41,721 nucleotides of DNA from Welwitschia mirabilis (taxonomy: Eukaryota; Gnetophyta; Gnetopsida; Welwitschiales). Both the position numbers and the translations under genes were made by a program. Of this stretch, positions 11,978 through 21,066 are shown one piece after another. The first letter of the stretch is position 1. Every line of letters begins with the position of its first letter. Where the stretch lies: positions 154,223,628 to 154,265,348 of the forward strand of contig JBOZIK010000001.1 of the NCBI GenBank assembly GCA_051453625.1, in the 5' to 3' direction. A model generated the notes under the pieces. The model saw nothing but the letters and a program-made list of their open reading frames with translations, was not told where the DNA came from and did no database searches.

Positions 11978-12397
11978 TCTATGAAATGTTGAGACTAAGC
12001 TTTAAAAAGCCCATTCAAATGTTGAGACAAAGCCTTGGAAAGTCTATTTAAAGATTGAAATTAATCTTAGAAAAGTCTATTTGTAAAGGTTACAGGTAAA
12101 CCTAGAATACCTGGTAGAGTAACAAAGATTTGAGATCTAGCTTAGGGATAAGCTGATCATTGAGAGTGGAGTAAGGGGTTTTCCAAACCATTATAAATTC
12201 AGCATGCATCTATTTGGTATTTTTATGCTTTTAGTTATTATTTCCTTACTTCTATTATTTTCCTATTTCATACACATTTTGAATTAGTTAATTATTGTAT
12301 GCAAGTTTTATTTAAGATTAGATTCATTTAGAATATTATATTGCATATTTTTAAAGAACCTATTCACCTCCCCTCTAGGGTTATCGATCCTATCATT

Positions 12398-12410
12398 TGA
12401 TATTAGAGCT
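12398..12410 (+). promoter_or_regulatory. Primer binding site (initiator Met-tRNA type)
   Basis: TGATATTAGAGC sits two bases after the LTR end and matches the plant Copia primer site TGGTATCAGAGC at 10 of 12 positions. Both differences (G to A, C to T) fit methylated-cytosine decay. Confidence 0.8.
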
Positions 12411-12460
12411 AAGTTGAGTCTTCTTTAGATTTTAACCAATCTTGATCTTAGAACCCAAAA

Positions 12461-13960
12461 ATGAGTAATCCATTTGATGGTTTTTTAACCAGTTGTCCAC
12501 CTATGTTTGACGAGTCAAATTATGCTTACTGCAAAGCTAGGATGAGAATTTTTTTTAGATCTTTAGATGCCGATATATAGGAAGTCATCTACAAAGGTTA
12601 TACTATGCCTATGTTAATCCAAACTGATGTTAACAATAATACTATCCTAGTTCCTAAAGCCTAAGACCAATGGACCTCCACTAACAAGCTAAAAGCCATC
12701 ATAGATACCCACGCTTTTAATGCGATATTTTGTGCAGTCTGTGCAGATGAGTTTAAGTGCATAGTAAACTGTAATTATGCCAAGGAAGCTTGGAACATTC
12801 TTAAAGTGGCACAAGAAGAAACCTCAACTATAAAGCAAGCAAAACTTTAGATGTTATTTTAAAATTTGAAGATATCCACATGGATGAAGAGGAAACCTTG
12901 CAGGAATTCTTTGCTAGATTTACTAACATTATGAACTCTATGGTAAGTTTTAAAGAACGCTTGGATGAAGGAAAGATGGTAAGCAAAGCCTTGAGATCCC
13001 TACCTAAAAGATTTAAACCGAAGTTCAAAGCCATCAAGGAGAGCAAATAAATAAATAAAATGGCATTAGAAGAACTACAAGGTAATTTGCAAACCTATGA
13101 GATTAAATTAGTTAAAGATAAGAAGAAAGGTATTGCTTTAAAATGTGTGCAGGAAGACTATGGATCTTAAAGATTAGATGAGGACTTGGACAATGATGAA
13201 GTGGCTCTTCTAACTAGAAGATTTAAAAATTTTTTTCATAGAAAGAAAAAGAAAGGAGAATCTAGTAGAAATTTAAAAAAGAGCCATCTGAAACATAGAA
13301 AGAAGCAGAAAAAGGTAAAGAGATCCAATGCTACTCATGCAAAGGATTTGGTCATATGGCAAATGAGTGCCCAACAGAAGGAAAGATATCAGGAAATCAA
13401 AAAATCCATCTTTTATTGTCACATGGGACAATGATGATGATGATAATAATGAAAGCTATTCCAATAAAGAATCAGAAAGAAATAAAAGGTTGTCTTTCAT
13501 GGCTATTGTACCATTCCTCAAAGATGTTCCTAACACATTAGAGCTTGGTGATTTAGACATGATCAATAAAGAAGAGGATGAGTTAGAAGATACACATTAG
13601 GAGTTATATGATGAATGTGAAAAGCTAGCTAAGAGGATAAATGATCTAAATAGAGTAGTAAAAACACTCACGAAAGAGAAGGAGGAACTAAAAATGAAAT
13701 GTAATTTTCTAAAATCTAACAACACCACTCTAATGTCTGAGGTAAAAGATCTTTTTTTTTTGTAGATAAATTTTATGGTAGTTCTTCTAATATGGAACAA
13801 ATGATTAGAGTGTAAAAACCTATTGGAGATAGATCAACTATTAGTTTTAATTCACAAAAATCACAAGAACAGGTAAACTGGAAGAGTAAGTATGCTTCTA
13901 AACTTTTATGTAACTTTTGTGGTAAATTTGATTATTTAAAGATTTTTTTGCAAAATTAGA
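12461..13960 (+). pseudogene. Copia gag polyprotein remnant (UBN2-type gag, zinc knuckles, coiled coil)
   Basis: The ATG at 12,461 opens MSNPFDGFLTSCPPMFDESN, typical of UBN2-type Copia gag. The domain core YAKEAWNILKVAQEETSTIK is near 12,780-12,840. After a frameshift near 12,850 come MDEEETLQEFFARF and MVSKALRSLPKRF. A second shift near 13,270 leads to the zinc knuckle CYSC-GFGH-NEC at 13,329-13,370 (CX2CX4HX4C, all four ligands intact). A third shift gives an acidic stretch (WDNDDDDNNE) and a heptad-like ECEKLAKRINDLNRVVK segment, probably a coiled coil. A second, degraded knuckle (CNFCGKFDYLK) is near 13,910. Stops near 12,578, 12,662, 12,848 and 13,047 break the first part. This domain order is that of SIRE/Maximus Copia elements. 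The protein would package element RNA. Confidence 0.85.
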
Positions 13961-14087
13961 TAATTAAAGCTTTTCTTAGATCTGCATGTACTTTATGATT
14001 TAAATCTATTCCTCAGAGAAGTGTATCACCTAATGCTAACAAGATTAAGTGGGTTAGAGCTAACAATCTCAAAAGTTTTTTAACACA

Positions 14088-14146
14088 GATAGATCTCAGA
14101 GGATTAAGTACAAACAAAGATAGATCTCAGAGGATTAAGTACAAAT
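14088..14146 (+). repeat. Two-copy tandem duplication, 31-bp period, upstream of protease
   Basis: GATAGATCTCAGAGGATTAA and the following bases repeat immediately. It lies in the linker just before the protease motif. Because 31 is not a multiple of three, it shifts the frame. Confidence 0.9.
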
Positions 14147-14552
14147 AGTTGGTATCTAGATAGTGGATGCTTAAGGCATATGTCTGGAGAAAGATCAAAC
14201 TTTTAGCACCTAAAGAGTATTAATGGATTAGAAGTCATTTTTGGAAATAATGAAAAAGCAAAGATAGAAGGTACATAATGCATTAAGGAATGTAAGTTGC
14301 CTAAACTTGATGATGTATTTTATGTAAAAGGTTTGAAACATAATTTATTAAGCATGAGTCAATTGTAGATGCAAAAATCGAAATGTAAAGTTGTAGATGA
14401 AAAAACAAATGTTGTTATCCTTACTGCAAAATGAGTAGATAATATCTATATAATAGATACTTATTTGATTGATTAGTTAAATCTATGAACTACGATATGA
14501 AAAAAGGAAACATTAGCCTAACTTTTGATAAATCTAAATGGAAAATTCTGAT
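14147..14552 (+). pseudogene. Copia protease and start of pre-integrase region (truncated pol)
   Basis: SWYLDSGCLRHMSG at 14,147-14,188 is the aspartic protease active-site motif of plant Copia elements (family: WYLDSGCSRHMTG), with the catalytic D-S-G intact. It continues with NGLEVIFGNNEKAKIEG, LPKLDDVFYVKGLKHNLLS and VVDEKTNVV, the usual path into the pre-integrase segment. Several stops interrupt it. The homology ends at about 14,552, before the HRRLGH-type pre-integrase motif, where sequence starting TGTAACACCC takes over. No integrase, RT or RNase H follows. Confidence 0.85.
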
Positions 14553-15046
14553 GTAACACCCTATTTCTGGAATTTACTTATTAATCACAAAAATGAACTG
14601 GGGGTTCACACCTTGTCCTTTGGATGATTGCAAGGAGGTCGACTGGATCTATAATTTGATTGACCAGACTGAAAGCCCGGTCACCTGGACCCCTTCCAGT
14701 ATTGTAGACTCACATCTCGATGGGTCAACTAAAATATTTAGTGATTGATTGGACCTGACGAATCATAGTACAGAAGTACCATTAGTGGACTCAATTTCTT
14801 TCTTCATTTCGCCTTATTCCGCATAGTTTATAAAAGAAAAAGAATCCTAAATCAATTTTCTTGTATTCTAGTCTTCTCCATCTCTTAGATCTAGAGCTTT
14901 TTATTCTAGATCCAGAGATTTACTCTTAGTTCTAGTGCTTCTCTCTCAGTTTTCTTGCTTCCAAAGTCCTTTGAATAGCTGAAAGCTCATCCAAGAGAAG
15001 AGTGAAGGAAGATCTTTCAAGGGATCCTGCTATTTTCTACCACAGG
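14553..15046 (+). promoter_or_regulatory. LTR-like or promoter-like segment with TATA box and GGTCGACC motifs
   Basis: The segment starts TGTAACACCC, a common opening of plant LTRs. It carries at least four degenerate copies of the GGTCGACTGGA motif seen in the flanking LTRs (near 14,636, 14,658, 14,725, 14,747) and has a TATA box (TATAAAAG, 14,829-14,836). A pyrimidine-rich leader leads to the ATG at 15,047. Apart from the motif it does not look homologous to the element's own LTRs. It may be the LTR and leader of a second element joined in by recombination, or an internal promoter for the following frame. Confidence 0.45.
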
Positions 15047-16018
15047 ATGTTTAAGGAAGATATAGAGAAGTTCTCAGAAAAGTTTGAGAAGAAACCAATG
15101 TACCAGGAGCTGTCTGTAACAACATTAGACCTTATAAAGCTCAGAGAAGTCATTTAACTCCTGAGAAATCAGGGTCTTGATCACTTTTTAGATGTTTCTG
15201 GCTCTGCTTATTCATTTATCACTCAGATGTTTTATTGTAATGTTTCTTATGATCATGACTCCAGAACCCTTGAAACCCTCGTTTTGGGGAAGCAGCTAAG
15301 AGTAACAATCAATCTCATTTCTAAGCTAACTGATCTTTCTAGGGGTGGCTATGAAGAGTTTTAGCCTCTTTGAGACACCATGGAAGACAAGCCTACTATT
15401 ACGAGGAAAATCTATGGTAAGGTGCACTCCTGGAAGCACACCATTTCTACTTGATTATTGACATCAAAGTATCATTTCCTTCACTTGATTTTTACTTATA
15501 ACTTCTTACCTTTAGCTGGACATCGTGATGAGGCTTCCTGCTATAGAGCCTATCTGATGTATTTGGTAGGGACTGAGCATTTTATTAATTCTCCTACCAT
15601 TATACTAAAGAATATGGTCTCACAGCTAGAGTACCACAGGAATAGGGCATTACCTTACTCTGTGCTTATCACAAGACTGTGCCGCCATTTTCATGTTACT
15701 TTTCATCTGAAACTAAAGACCCTCTAGCCTATGGCACTTATTGGGCATGCAACCTTATCCCATATGCACATCTTTACCCCCTCTAAGAAATTCTTAAAGC
15801 CTCTTTCTCCAAAGTAAGCCTCTCCTAATGAGATCCTTTCATATCTTAGATGGATTGATACCTGTATCAGACACATGAAGGAAGCACTCATAGTAGCTGG
15901 TTATGATATTACTAATACCTCAGCAGATGTCACCATCTCAGTACACACATGAGATGATGAAGAAGATTTAGAGGAAGACTCTAAAAAAAAAAGAAGAAAA
16001 AGAAGAAGAGGAGTCTAA
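15047..16018 (+). pseudogene. Extra retrotransposon ORF resembling the putative plant transposon protein domain
   Basis: One reading frame runs 324 codons from ATG 15,047 to TAA 16,016 with no frameshift, broken only by seven in-frame stops. The middle part, around PLAGHRDEASCYRAYLMYLV, INSPTIILKNM and ALPYSVLITRLCRH (about 15,510-15,690), resembles the plant-specific putative transposon protein domain (Pfam Transposase_32 type) by its PxGHR, alpha-helical 'AxLLYxI', 'IN' and 'LPxxLITxLC' spacing. The C-terminus is acidic (DDEEDLEEDS) then very basic (KKKRRKRRR), like a nuclear localisation signal. Function is unknown; such ORFs accompany plant LTR elements. Every stop (TAA, TAG or TGA) can be explained by a single C-to-T change. 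The family assignment is from memory of the pattern and needs a profile search. Confidence 0.5.
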
Positions 16019-16593
16019 TTAAAATTTTTAAATTATGTGTTGCTTTGTGTTTATGTTCTCTCCTTTGCCATTGATGTTAAAAGGGGGAGAATTAGTTGTT
16101 AGTTGTTAGATGTTTTTCATATGCTTTTATATGTATGCTCTTAATGAGCACTTTTATTTTGTAATGTTTTCTTATGTTTAATACAATACACATATCTATT
16201 TTAAATAAAATTATGTTCCAATTTGTATCTCAAATCGTTTTGTGCTTTTACAAATCATATATGCATAACATGCTTATCTATTAGTATCATATATGCTTAA
16301 CTTGAAAAGCTTAAAGTCTTATAATGTTGAGAAATAAATTCTAATATGTGATATCTAATTAAAGTATGAAATGATTTACATGATCACATTATACTTTTCA
16401 TCAAGTTATGCCCTTGATCTTTTAAATGTGTATATTAAATTTGTTCTATTTCAAAGCACAAAATTTAATTGTTCAAATAGTCTTGTTTCAAAAGGAGTAT
16501 TATTTTGTAATAGGCATTTTGTAAGGAAGAGTTTTTCTAAGTTCTAATTTTTCATAACTCAGTATTGTTTGCCATCAACATCAAAGGGGGATA
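16019..16593 (+). other. 3' untranslated region of the composite element with polypurine tracts
   Basis: AT-rich non-coding sequence after the extra ORF. AAAAGGGGGAGAA at about 16,078 and AAAGGGGGATA at about 16,583 are both polypurine tracts. The second lies directly before the right LTR and is the expected plus-strand primer; the first resembles the tract found upstream in SIRE-type elements. Confidence 0.65.
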
Positions 16594-18281
16594 TTATTAG
16601 ATTATGTTTTGCTAATTGATGTTAAACTAATGTTTTTTGTATTAAAAATATTGTGCATCTTATGCAGAAAATGTTAATTACTTACAAGTTGAAAGATAAA
16701 GTCAAAACCATTGAATTTTGAGCACTAGAAAACTGTTAGTTCTTTTACCCTCTTGAGGGGTCAACCAGACTTTCAAGGAGTCGATCGCACCTGAAGCACA
16801 TAGATTAAATAAGCTACATCCAAAGGGATCAACCAGATTTCTGATGGGGTCGACCGGACCTGTAACTTTAAGAATCAGTTTTCCTAAATCGAATGGCAAG
16901 GGGTCGATCAGATCCTTATGAAGTCAACATTTTATTTATGTAATTACATGAACATGAAAATAGTTGTATTCTTGAGTTTGAAATGGGAATTATCAAACTT
17001 TTTGTCCGATTTGAGGACCTAATAAATAGTATCTCTAGATTGAATGACAAGAGATCAACTAGACCTTTGATGGGGTCGACCGGATTTGTGAACCAAGGAA
17101 CAGTACTCCTGAACTAAATGATAAGAAGTTGACCAAAACTATGATGAGGTCAACCAGACCTAAGAACTATGCAGCTGATACTTCTAAGCTGATCGTCATG
17201 GGGTTGAACAGACACCTGAAAGGGTCAACCAGACCTGATGCTAAAAACTAGAAAGAATTTTATCAGGATGAGCAAGCAATCAGATCACGTAGCGGGTAAC
17301 CAAATTGGGGTCAACCAGACCTAGATGAGGTCAACTAGATATGGAGCCATAAGAAATTGGGGCGACCGAAATTCTCACTCGGGCAAATTGTGTAAGTCAT
17401 GGCACCAATGGAGTTGACCAGACTTTTAAGGGGTTGACTAAACAGAATGGAAGTAAAAATTTTTAATCATTATGTATCCATTATATAGCCATTGGGTAGC
17501 CATTTTCTAGTCGTTTATAGCCGTTGGAAATACATTTCAAATGTAATAAACCCTAAAAGACTTCCAATATAAATAGCTATGACATAGATGATGAAAAGAT
17601 CTTTTGGAACTATTTTCAATTATTTCAATCTGTTAGATCTAAAGGATTAAGCACTGTAATCTTGTGGCATTCACAGTTGTATCTTGGCATCTATAATGCT
17701 GACCAAAGAAGATCTACCATCTGTATCATCTCTACATTCAAAGTTAGATATTGTGCTTCATCTAGTTTTACATCTATAAAGAAGAGATCCAGTAAATCTA
17801 CTACACCAAGAACAAGTGATATCCGTGCATTGTTGGCATCATTACATCACTAATTTACTTTGTAAAAGGTTGAGACTAAGCCTTGAAAATTCCTTCAAAG
17901 ATTGAAACTAAGCCTTGGAAAGTCCATTTAAAGGTTGAAACTAAGCCTAGAAAAGTCTGTTTGTAAAGGTTACAGGTGAACCTGGAATACCTGGTGGAGT
18001 AACGAAGATCCAAGATCTAGCTTGGGGATAAGCTGATCGTCGAGAGTGGAGTAAGGGGTTTCCCAAACCACTATAAATCCGGCTTGCATCAAATTGGTAT
18101 TTTGTGCTTTCAAGTTTTTATTCCCTTACTTTCATTATTTTCACATGTTGTGCACTTTTTAGATTAGTTTAGTTCTATATGCAAGTTCTATTAGATTGGA
18201 TTGATTTAGTATTGTGTTGAATTTTTCTTTTTAAGAACCTATTCATCCCCCTCCCCCCCTCTAGGGATCTCAATCCTATCA
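16594..18281 (+). repeat. 3' LTR of the composite Copia element
   Basis: Direct counterpart of 10,792-12,395, with the same motif array, TATA box (17,568-17,575) and terminal CCTATCA. It holds an insertion of about 80 bases near 16,929-17,007 that the left LTR lacks, including the perfect palindrome ATGTAATTACAT. A C-rich run (C5TC7) precedes the end. Differences between the LTRs are frequent and many are CG versus TG or CA. Confidence 0.85.
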
Positions 18282-18610
18282 TCGTTTTCTTACAGAAACA
18301 ACATTCAACGTTTCTGCCACGGGAAACTCCTCTGCTTTTGCTTCTCCCCATGCTTTGGTCATGTTTCTTATTCCTACCTCTATTTTCAGCCACAAACGCA
18401 ACCTCCGAAGATTGTGTTTCCTTGAGTCTACCCTCAAAATCTTGAAGCGTAGACACAACCTACTCAAAAGTCATCATAGTAATATTCATAGATGTAGCAA
18501 TGGATGTCACTACTTCAGACCAAACTTCAGGAAGAGAATCCAATACAGTATAAGACTTAATTAAATCTGGAATTTTAATGTTATGATCTTCCAGCTTCAC
18601 TAGATTACCC
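18282..18610 (-). pseudogene. Copia gag fragment interrupted by the composite element
   Basis: On the minus strand from 18,610 down to 18,282 a continuous frame reads through the C-terminal half of a UBN2-type Copia gag: DLIKSYTVLDSLPEVW, SEVVTSIATSMNITMMTFE, a TAG stop, STLQDFEGRLKETQSSEV, a basic stretch NRGRNKKHDQSMGRSKSRG, then VECCFCKK. The last part is the first half (CxxC) of a CCHC zinc knuckle. Homology stops there because the right LTR of the composite element begins at the next base. The N-terminal side is lost in the 578-N gap. The second half of the knuckle is not found beyond the other LTR. Open frames spanning this junction are artefacts of fusing gag with LTR sequence. Confidence 0.8.
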
Positions 18611-19188
18611 NNNNNNNNNNNNNNNNNNNNNNNNNNNNNNNNNNNNNNNNNNNNNNNNNNNNNNNNNNNNNNNNNNNNNNNNNNNNNNNNNNNNNNNNNN
18701 NNNNNNNNNNNNNNNNNNNNNNNNNNNNNNNNNNNNNNNNNNNNNNNNNNNNNNNNNNNNNNNNNNNNNNNNNNNNNNNNNNNNNNNNNNNNNNNNNNNN
18801 NNNNNNNNNNNNNNNNNNNNNNNNNNNNNNNNNNNNNNNNNNNNNNNNNNNNNNNNNNNNNNNNNNNNNNNNNNNNNNNNNNNNNNNNNNNNNNNNNNNN
18901 NNNNNNNNNNNNNNNNNNNNNNNNNNNNNNNNNNNNNNNNNNNNNNNNNNNNNNNNNNNNNNNNNNNNNNNNNNNNNNNNNNNNNNNNNNNNNNNNNNNN
19001 NNNNNNNNNNNNNNNNNNNNNNNNNNNNNNNNNNNNNNNNNNNNNNNNNNNNNNNNNNNNNNNNNNNNNNNNNNNNNNNNNNNNNNNNNNNNNNNNNNNN
19101 NNNNNNNNNNNNNNNNNNNNNNNNNNNNNNNNNNNNNNNNNNNNNNNNNNNNNNNNNNNNNNNNNNNNNNNNNNNNNNNNNNNNNNNN
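18611..19188. other. Assembly gap, 578 N
   Basis: Unresolved bases between the interrupted Copia gag and the minus-strand LINE remnant. The junction between those two elements is presumably inside it. Confidence 0.95.
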
Positions 19189-19228
19189 AGAAACTTACAA
19201 ATTTCCTTTAATAACATTCTTTAAAAAC

Positions 19229-19262
19229 AAGAAAAGAAAAGAAAAGAAAGAAAGAAAGAGGA
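19229..19262 (+). repeat. Purine-rich microsatellite (AAAAG/AAAG)
   Basis: Short tandem AAAAG then AAAG units beside the assembly gap. It may have contributed to the failure to close that gap. Confidence 0.8.
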
Positions 19263-19279
19263 GATGGTATGAAGTTTGG

Positions 19280-20140
19280 AGGAAAAAGGAAAGAAAGAAA
19301 CCATTGCAACTTTAAACACAGCCACATTCTTAAGCTTTCAACTGCTCAAAAATAAGGTAACATCTTGTTGCATTCTAAGGAGATCTTTTCTCCCCACTAT
19401 GGACTTGAAGCACTCTTCCAAAAATTCCATATTTCTTATCAATACAATTCATGAAAGTAAGTCCTAAGCCCTTTCCATCCCTTGCTAGCTATAAGACAAT
19501 TCCAAAATGTGTGTAAATAGGATTCTTCAATTTGATAAGGGTGACAAACTAGGTTTTCAACATCCATATGCATCAAACATTGACCTAATGGTAGCCTTAA
19601 AAACAAAAACACCACTTAAAGAAAGCTAGTGTTGGAGGAATATGAATCTTCCAAATTTTAACATAAATCCTTTATCATACTTCTTCATCAATATTGCTTT
19701 TTTAATAATGAGACAACTAAGAAGAGATGTGGAATGCTTGAATTTGACACTCATAACCAATTTTGCATGAATAGTTATGGGAAGAAGCGGTAGGGGACTA
19801 GTTCCAATTTCTAAAAACATCTTCTCATATCACATTATTACAAGCAACCGAATTGTAACCTTAAAGAAGATGAAAATTTCTCTTATAGCAATCTAAGAGA
19901 GAGAATTTTGCTTTGTCTTCATGCCAGCAAATGGGATAAGGATTCCCTAATAGCTAAACATCTTTCATATGCTTCAGATCTAAACGCCACAACGTTAAGG
20001 ATCGATGAGAGTGTATAGGATTTTTATGCATTCTAATTTGTATCCACCATAAAGAATTCTCTCTAGACAAAGAAGTATCACTTGGTTGTAAACCATAAAC
20101 TTTCGAAATGAGCAATAGAAAAATGTAATACTAGTGAACT
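19280..20140 (-). pseudogene. LINE remnant: region after RT with reverse-transcriptase zinc-binding domain (zf-RVT)
   Basis: Minus-strand translation gives SLSRENSLWWIQIRMHKN near 20,020-20,090, the Trp-rich region between RT and zf-RVT in L1-type LINEs. It continues with GNPYPICWHEDKAKFSLL, then KIWKIHIPPTLAFFKWC at about 19,612-19,660 (family: VWKxxxPPKxxxFxW), then NLVCHPYQIEESYLHTFWNC at 19,496-19,555, the zinc-binding motif with its second Cys replaced by Tyr (family: CxxCxxxEExxxHLFxxC). Several frameshifts and stops are present, and the reverse transcriptase and endonuclease are not visible. It is a decayed 3' part of an L1-type LINE, unrelated in orientation to the plus-strand L1 at 6.9-9.0 kb. 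Confidence 0.7.
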
Positions 20141-20979
20141 TGCTTGGGATAATAACTACTAATAAACTGTAACATGCATTAATTTATATTTATATATCAA
20201 ATGTTTCTAATATGCATTTAAAATCATGAAAAATTCCAATTCTTAAGAATATATGTTTTTCGAGCATTAATAATTGATTGAAAAAGATAATATAAAACTT
20301 GTAAGTCCTACTAAGCAAATTTATGATGAGAGTACTTATCTTAAGATTTGATGCGTTTGATGAGGCCCATTAAATAACAAACTAGCATCTTATAAGATGA
20401 TGGTGAGATTGTGATTGAGAATTGTGTGGATGTTTGTTTGGATAATTTCTATAGTTTATTTTCACATATACTATCTATCCTTATTATATCCCCAGTCGTG
20501 CAACCTGCATGCCTAGTAACCCTTAAAATCATATATGTAAACATATCAAAATGCAATATTAAACCAATAGCATTAAGCATGCATGCCAAGCTAATCTTCT
20601 CTATGATATTCCAAGAAGGTAAAGTTAATAAAAATTTAGAGTTCAATATCCCAATCTGCAATATAAATTAAAAAAAATATATATCAGACTTAATTTTAAA
20701 AACAAACATCAAACCCCTTAAAAGTGATTAAGGGGAGCAAACTTCTAGCTTGCAGACCCAAACAATAATATTTAAGGTCTGTGTTTGCTTGCAATAGTGA
20801 TAGCAAATCGTTCTGGAAAGCGAACGGCAAAGAAGCAAACTATGAAGAATGGATGTTGGCCTGCACTTATCCGGTGGCAAACGTGCAGTCACGTACTTTT
20901 AGCGCTCTCACAGACGATTGGTGAAGGATGCTCACAAACGGCCAATGAAAAGTTAAGTTGAGTTTCGGAAATGATGCTT
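20141..20979. other. Region between LINE remnant and tRNA gene
   Basis: No assignable gene. Overlapping open frames at 20,411-20,671 lie on opposite strands and show no domain. From about 20,740 the base composition becomes noticeably less AT-rich toward the tRNA gene, suggesting a different and perhaps younger or selected sequence context. Confidence 0.45.
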
Positions 20980-20985
20980 AAAAAA
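20980..20985 (-). terminator. Pol III terminator of the tRNA-Gln gene
   Basis: Six A on the plus strand read as TTTTTT on the minus strand, starting about 10 bases after the tRNA 3' end. This is a standard RNA polymerase III stop signal. Confidence 0.75.
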
Positions 20986-20994
20986 GGTCAAGAT

Positions 20995-21066
20995 AGGTCC
21001 CACCGGGATTCGAACCCAGGTCGCTGGATTCAAAGTCCAGAGTGCTAACCACTACACCATGGAACC
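20995..21066 (-). tRNA. tRNA-Gln (anticodon UUG)
   Basis: A complete 72-base nuclear tRNA reads on the minus strand from GGTTCCATGGTGTAGTGG to CCCGGTGGGACCT. All arms pair: acceptor GGTTCCA with TGGGACC (one G-U), anticodon stem CTGGA/TCCAG closing loop CTTTGAA with anticodon TTG, and T stem CTGGG/CCCGG around TTCGAAT. Internal promoters are intact (box A TGGTGTAGTGG, box B GGTTCGAATCC) and an oligo-T terminator follows. There is no intron, and the 3' CCA is not encoded, as is normal for nuclear genes. It does not match the organellar trnQ pattern. The intactness of every paired base among decayed neighbours suggests an active or recently active gene. Confidence 0.95.

Larger units (their letters stand above)
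10792..12395 (+). repeat. 5' LTR of the composite Copia element
   Basis: The LTR begins near TTATTAGATTAT (a decayed TG start is likely) and ends CCTATCA just before the primer site. The first 800 bases carry about 16 copies of a degenerate GGTCGACCGGAC-type motif. A TATA box (TATAAATA) lies at 11,689-11,696. It contains a 69-N gap (11,909-11,977). The right LTR has close to 69 bases at the matching place (about 17,790-17,858), so the gap size appears right. Confidence 0.85.
10792..18281 (+). mobile_element. Composite Copia LTR retrotransposon (SIRE/Maximus-like), two LTRs
   Basis: Two direct LTRs (10,792-12,395 and 16,594-18,281) flank about 4.2 kb. Internal order is PBS, gag with zinc knuckle, protease, the start of a pre-integrase segment, then a junction at about 14,553. 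Next come a TATA-bearing segment, a 324-codon frame, and a polypurine tract before the right LTR. Integrase, reverse transcriptase and RNase H are absent, so the copy could only have moved with help, if at all. The five bases outside the LTRs differ (AGAAA left, TCGTT right), so no target-site duplication remains. This implies a rearranged left flank, inter-element recombination or a join in assembly. The right flank lies in a minus-strand Copia gag. Stops and frameshifts show the insertion is old. Confidence 0.85.

Noticed and set aside
12828-13046. 72-codon minus-strand frame
   Set aside because: Shadow of the plus-strand Copia gag, which has clear family motifs.
18175-18281. Extension of the minus-strand gag frame past 18,282
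   Set aside because: This part is LTR sequence of the inserted element read in a chance frame, not gag.
18600-19217. 205-codon open frame on the minus strand
   Set aside because: Almost entirely N; it exists only because unknown bases contain no stop.
20411-20671. 86-codon frame on the plus strand beside the tRNA
   Set aside because: An almost equally long frame lies opposite on the minus strand and neither shows a domain; best explained by chance.
20995-21066. Organellar insertion carrying trnQ
   Set aside because: The sequence fits the nuclear tRNA-Gln pattern, not the plastid trnQ-UUG pattern, and flanks show no plastid or mitochondrial genes.
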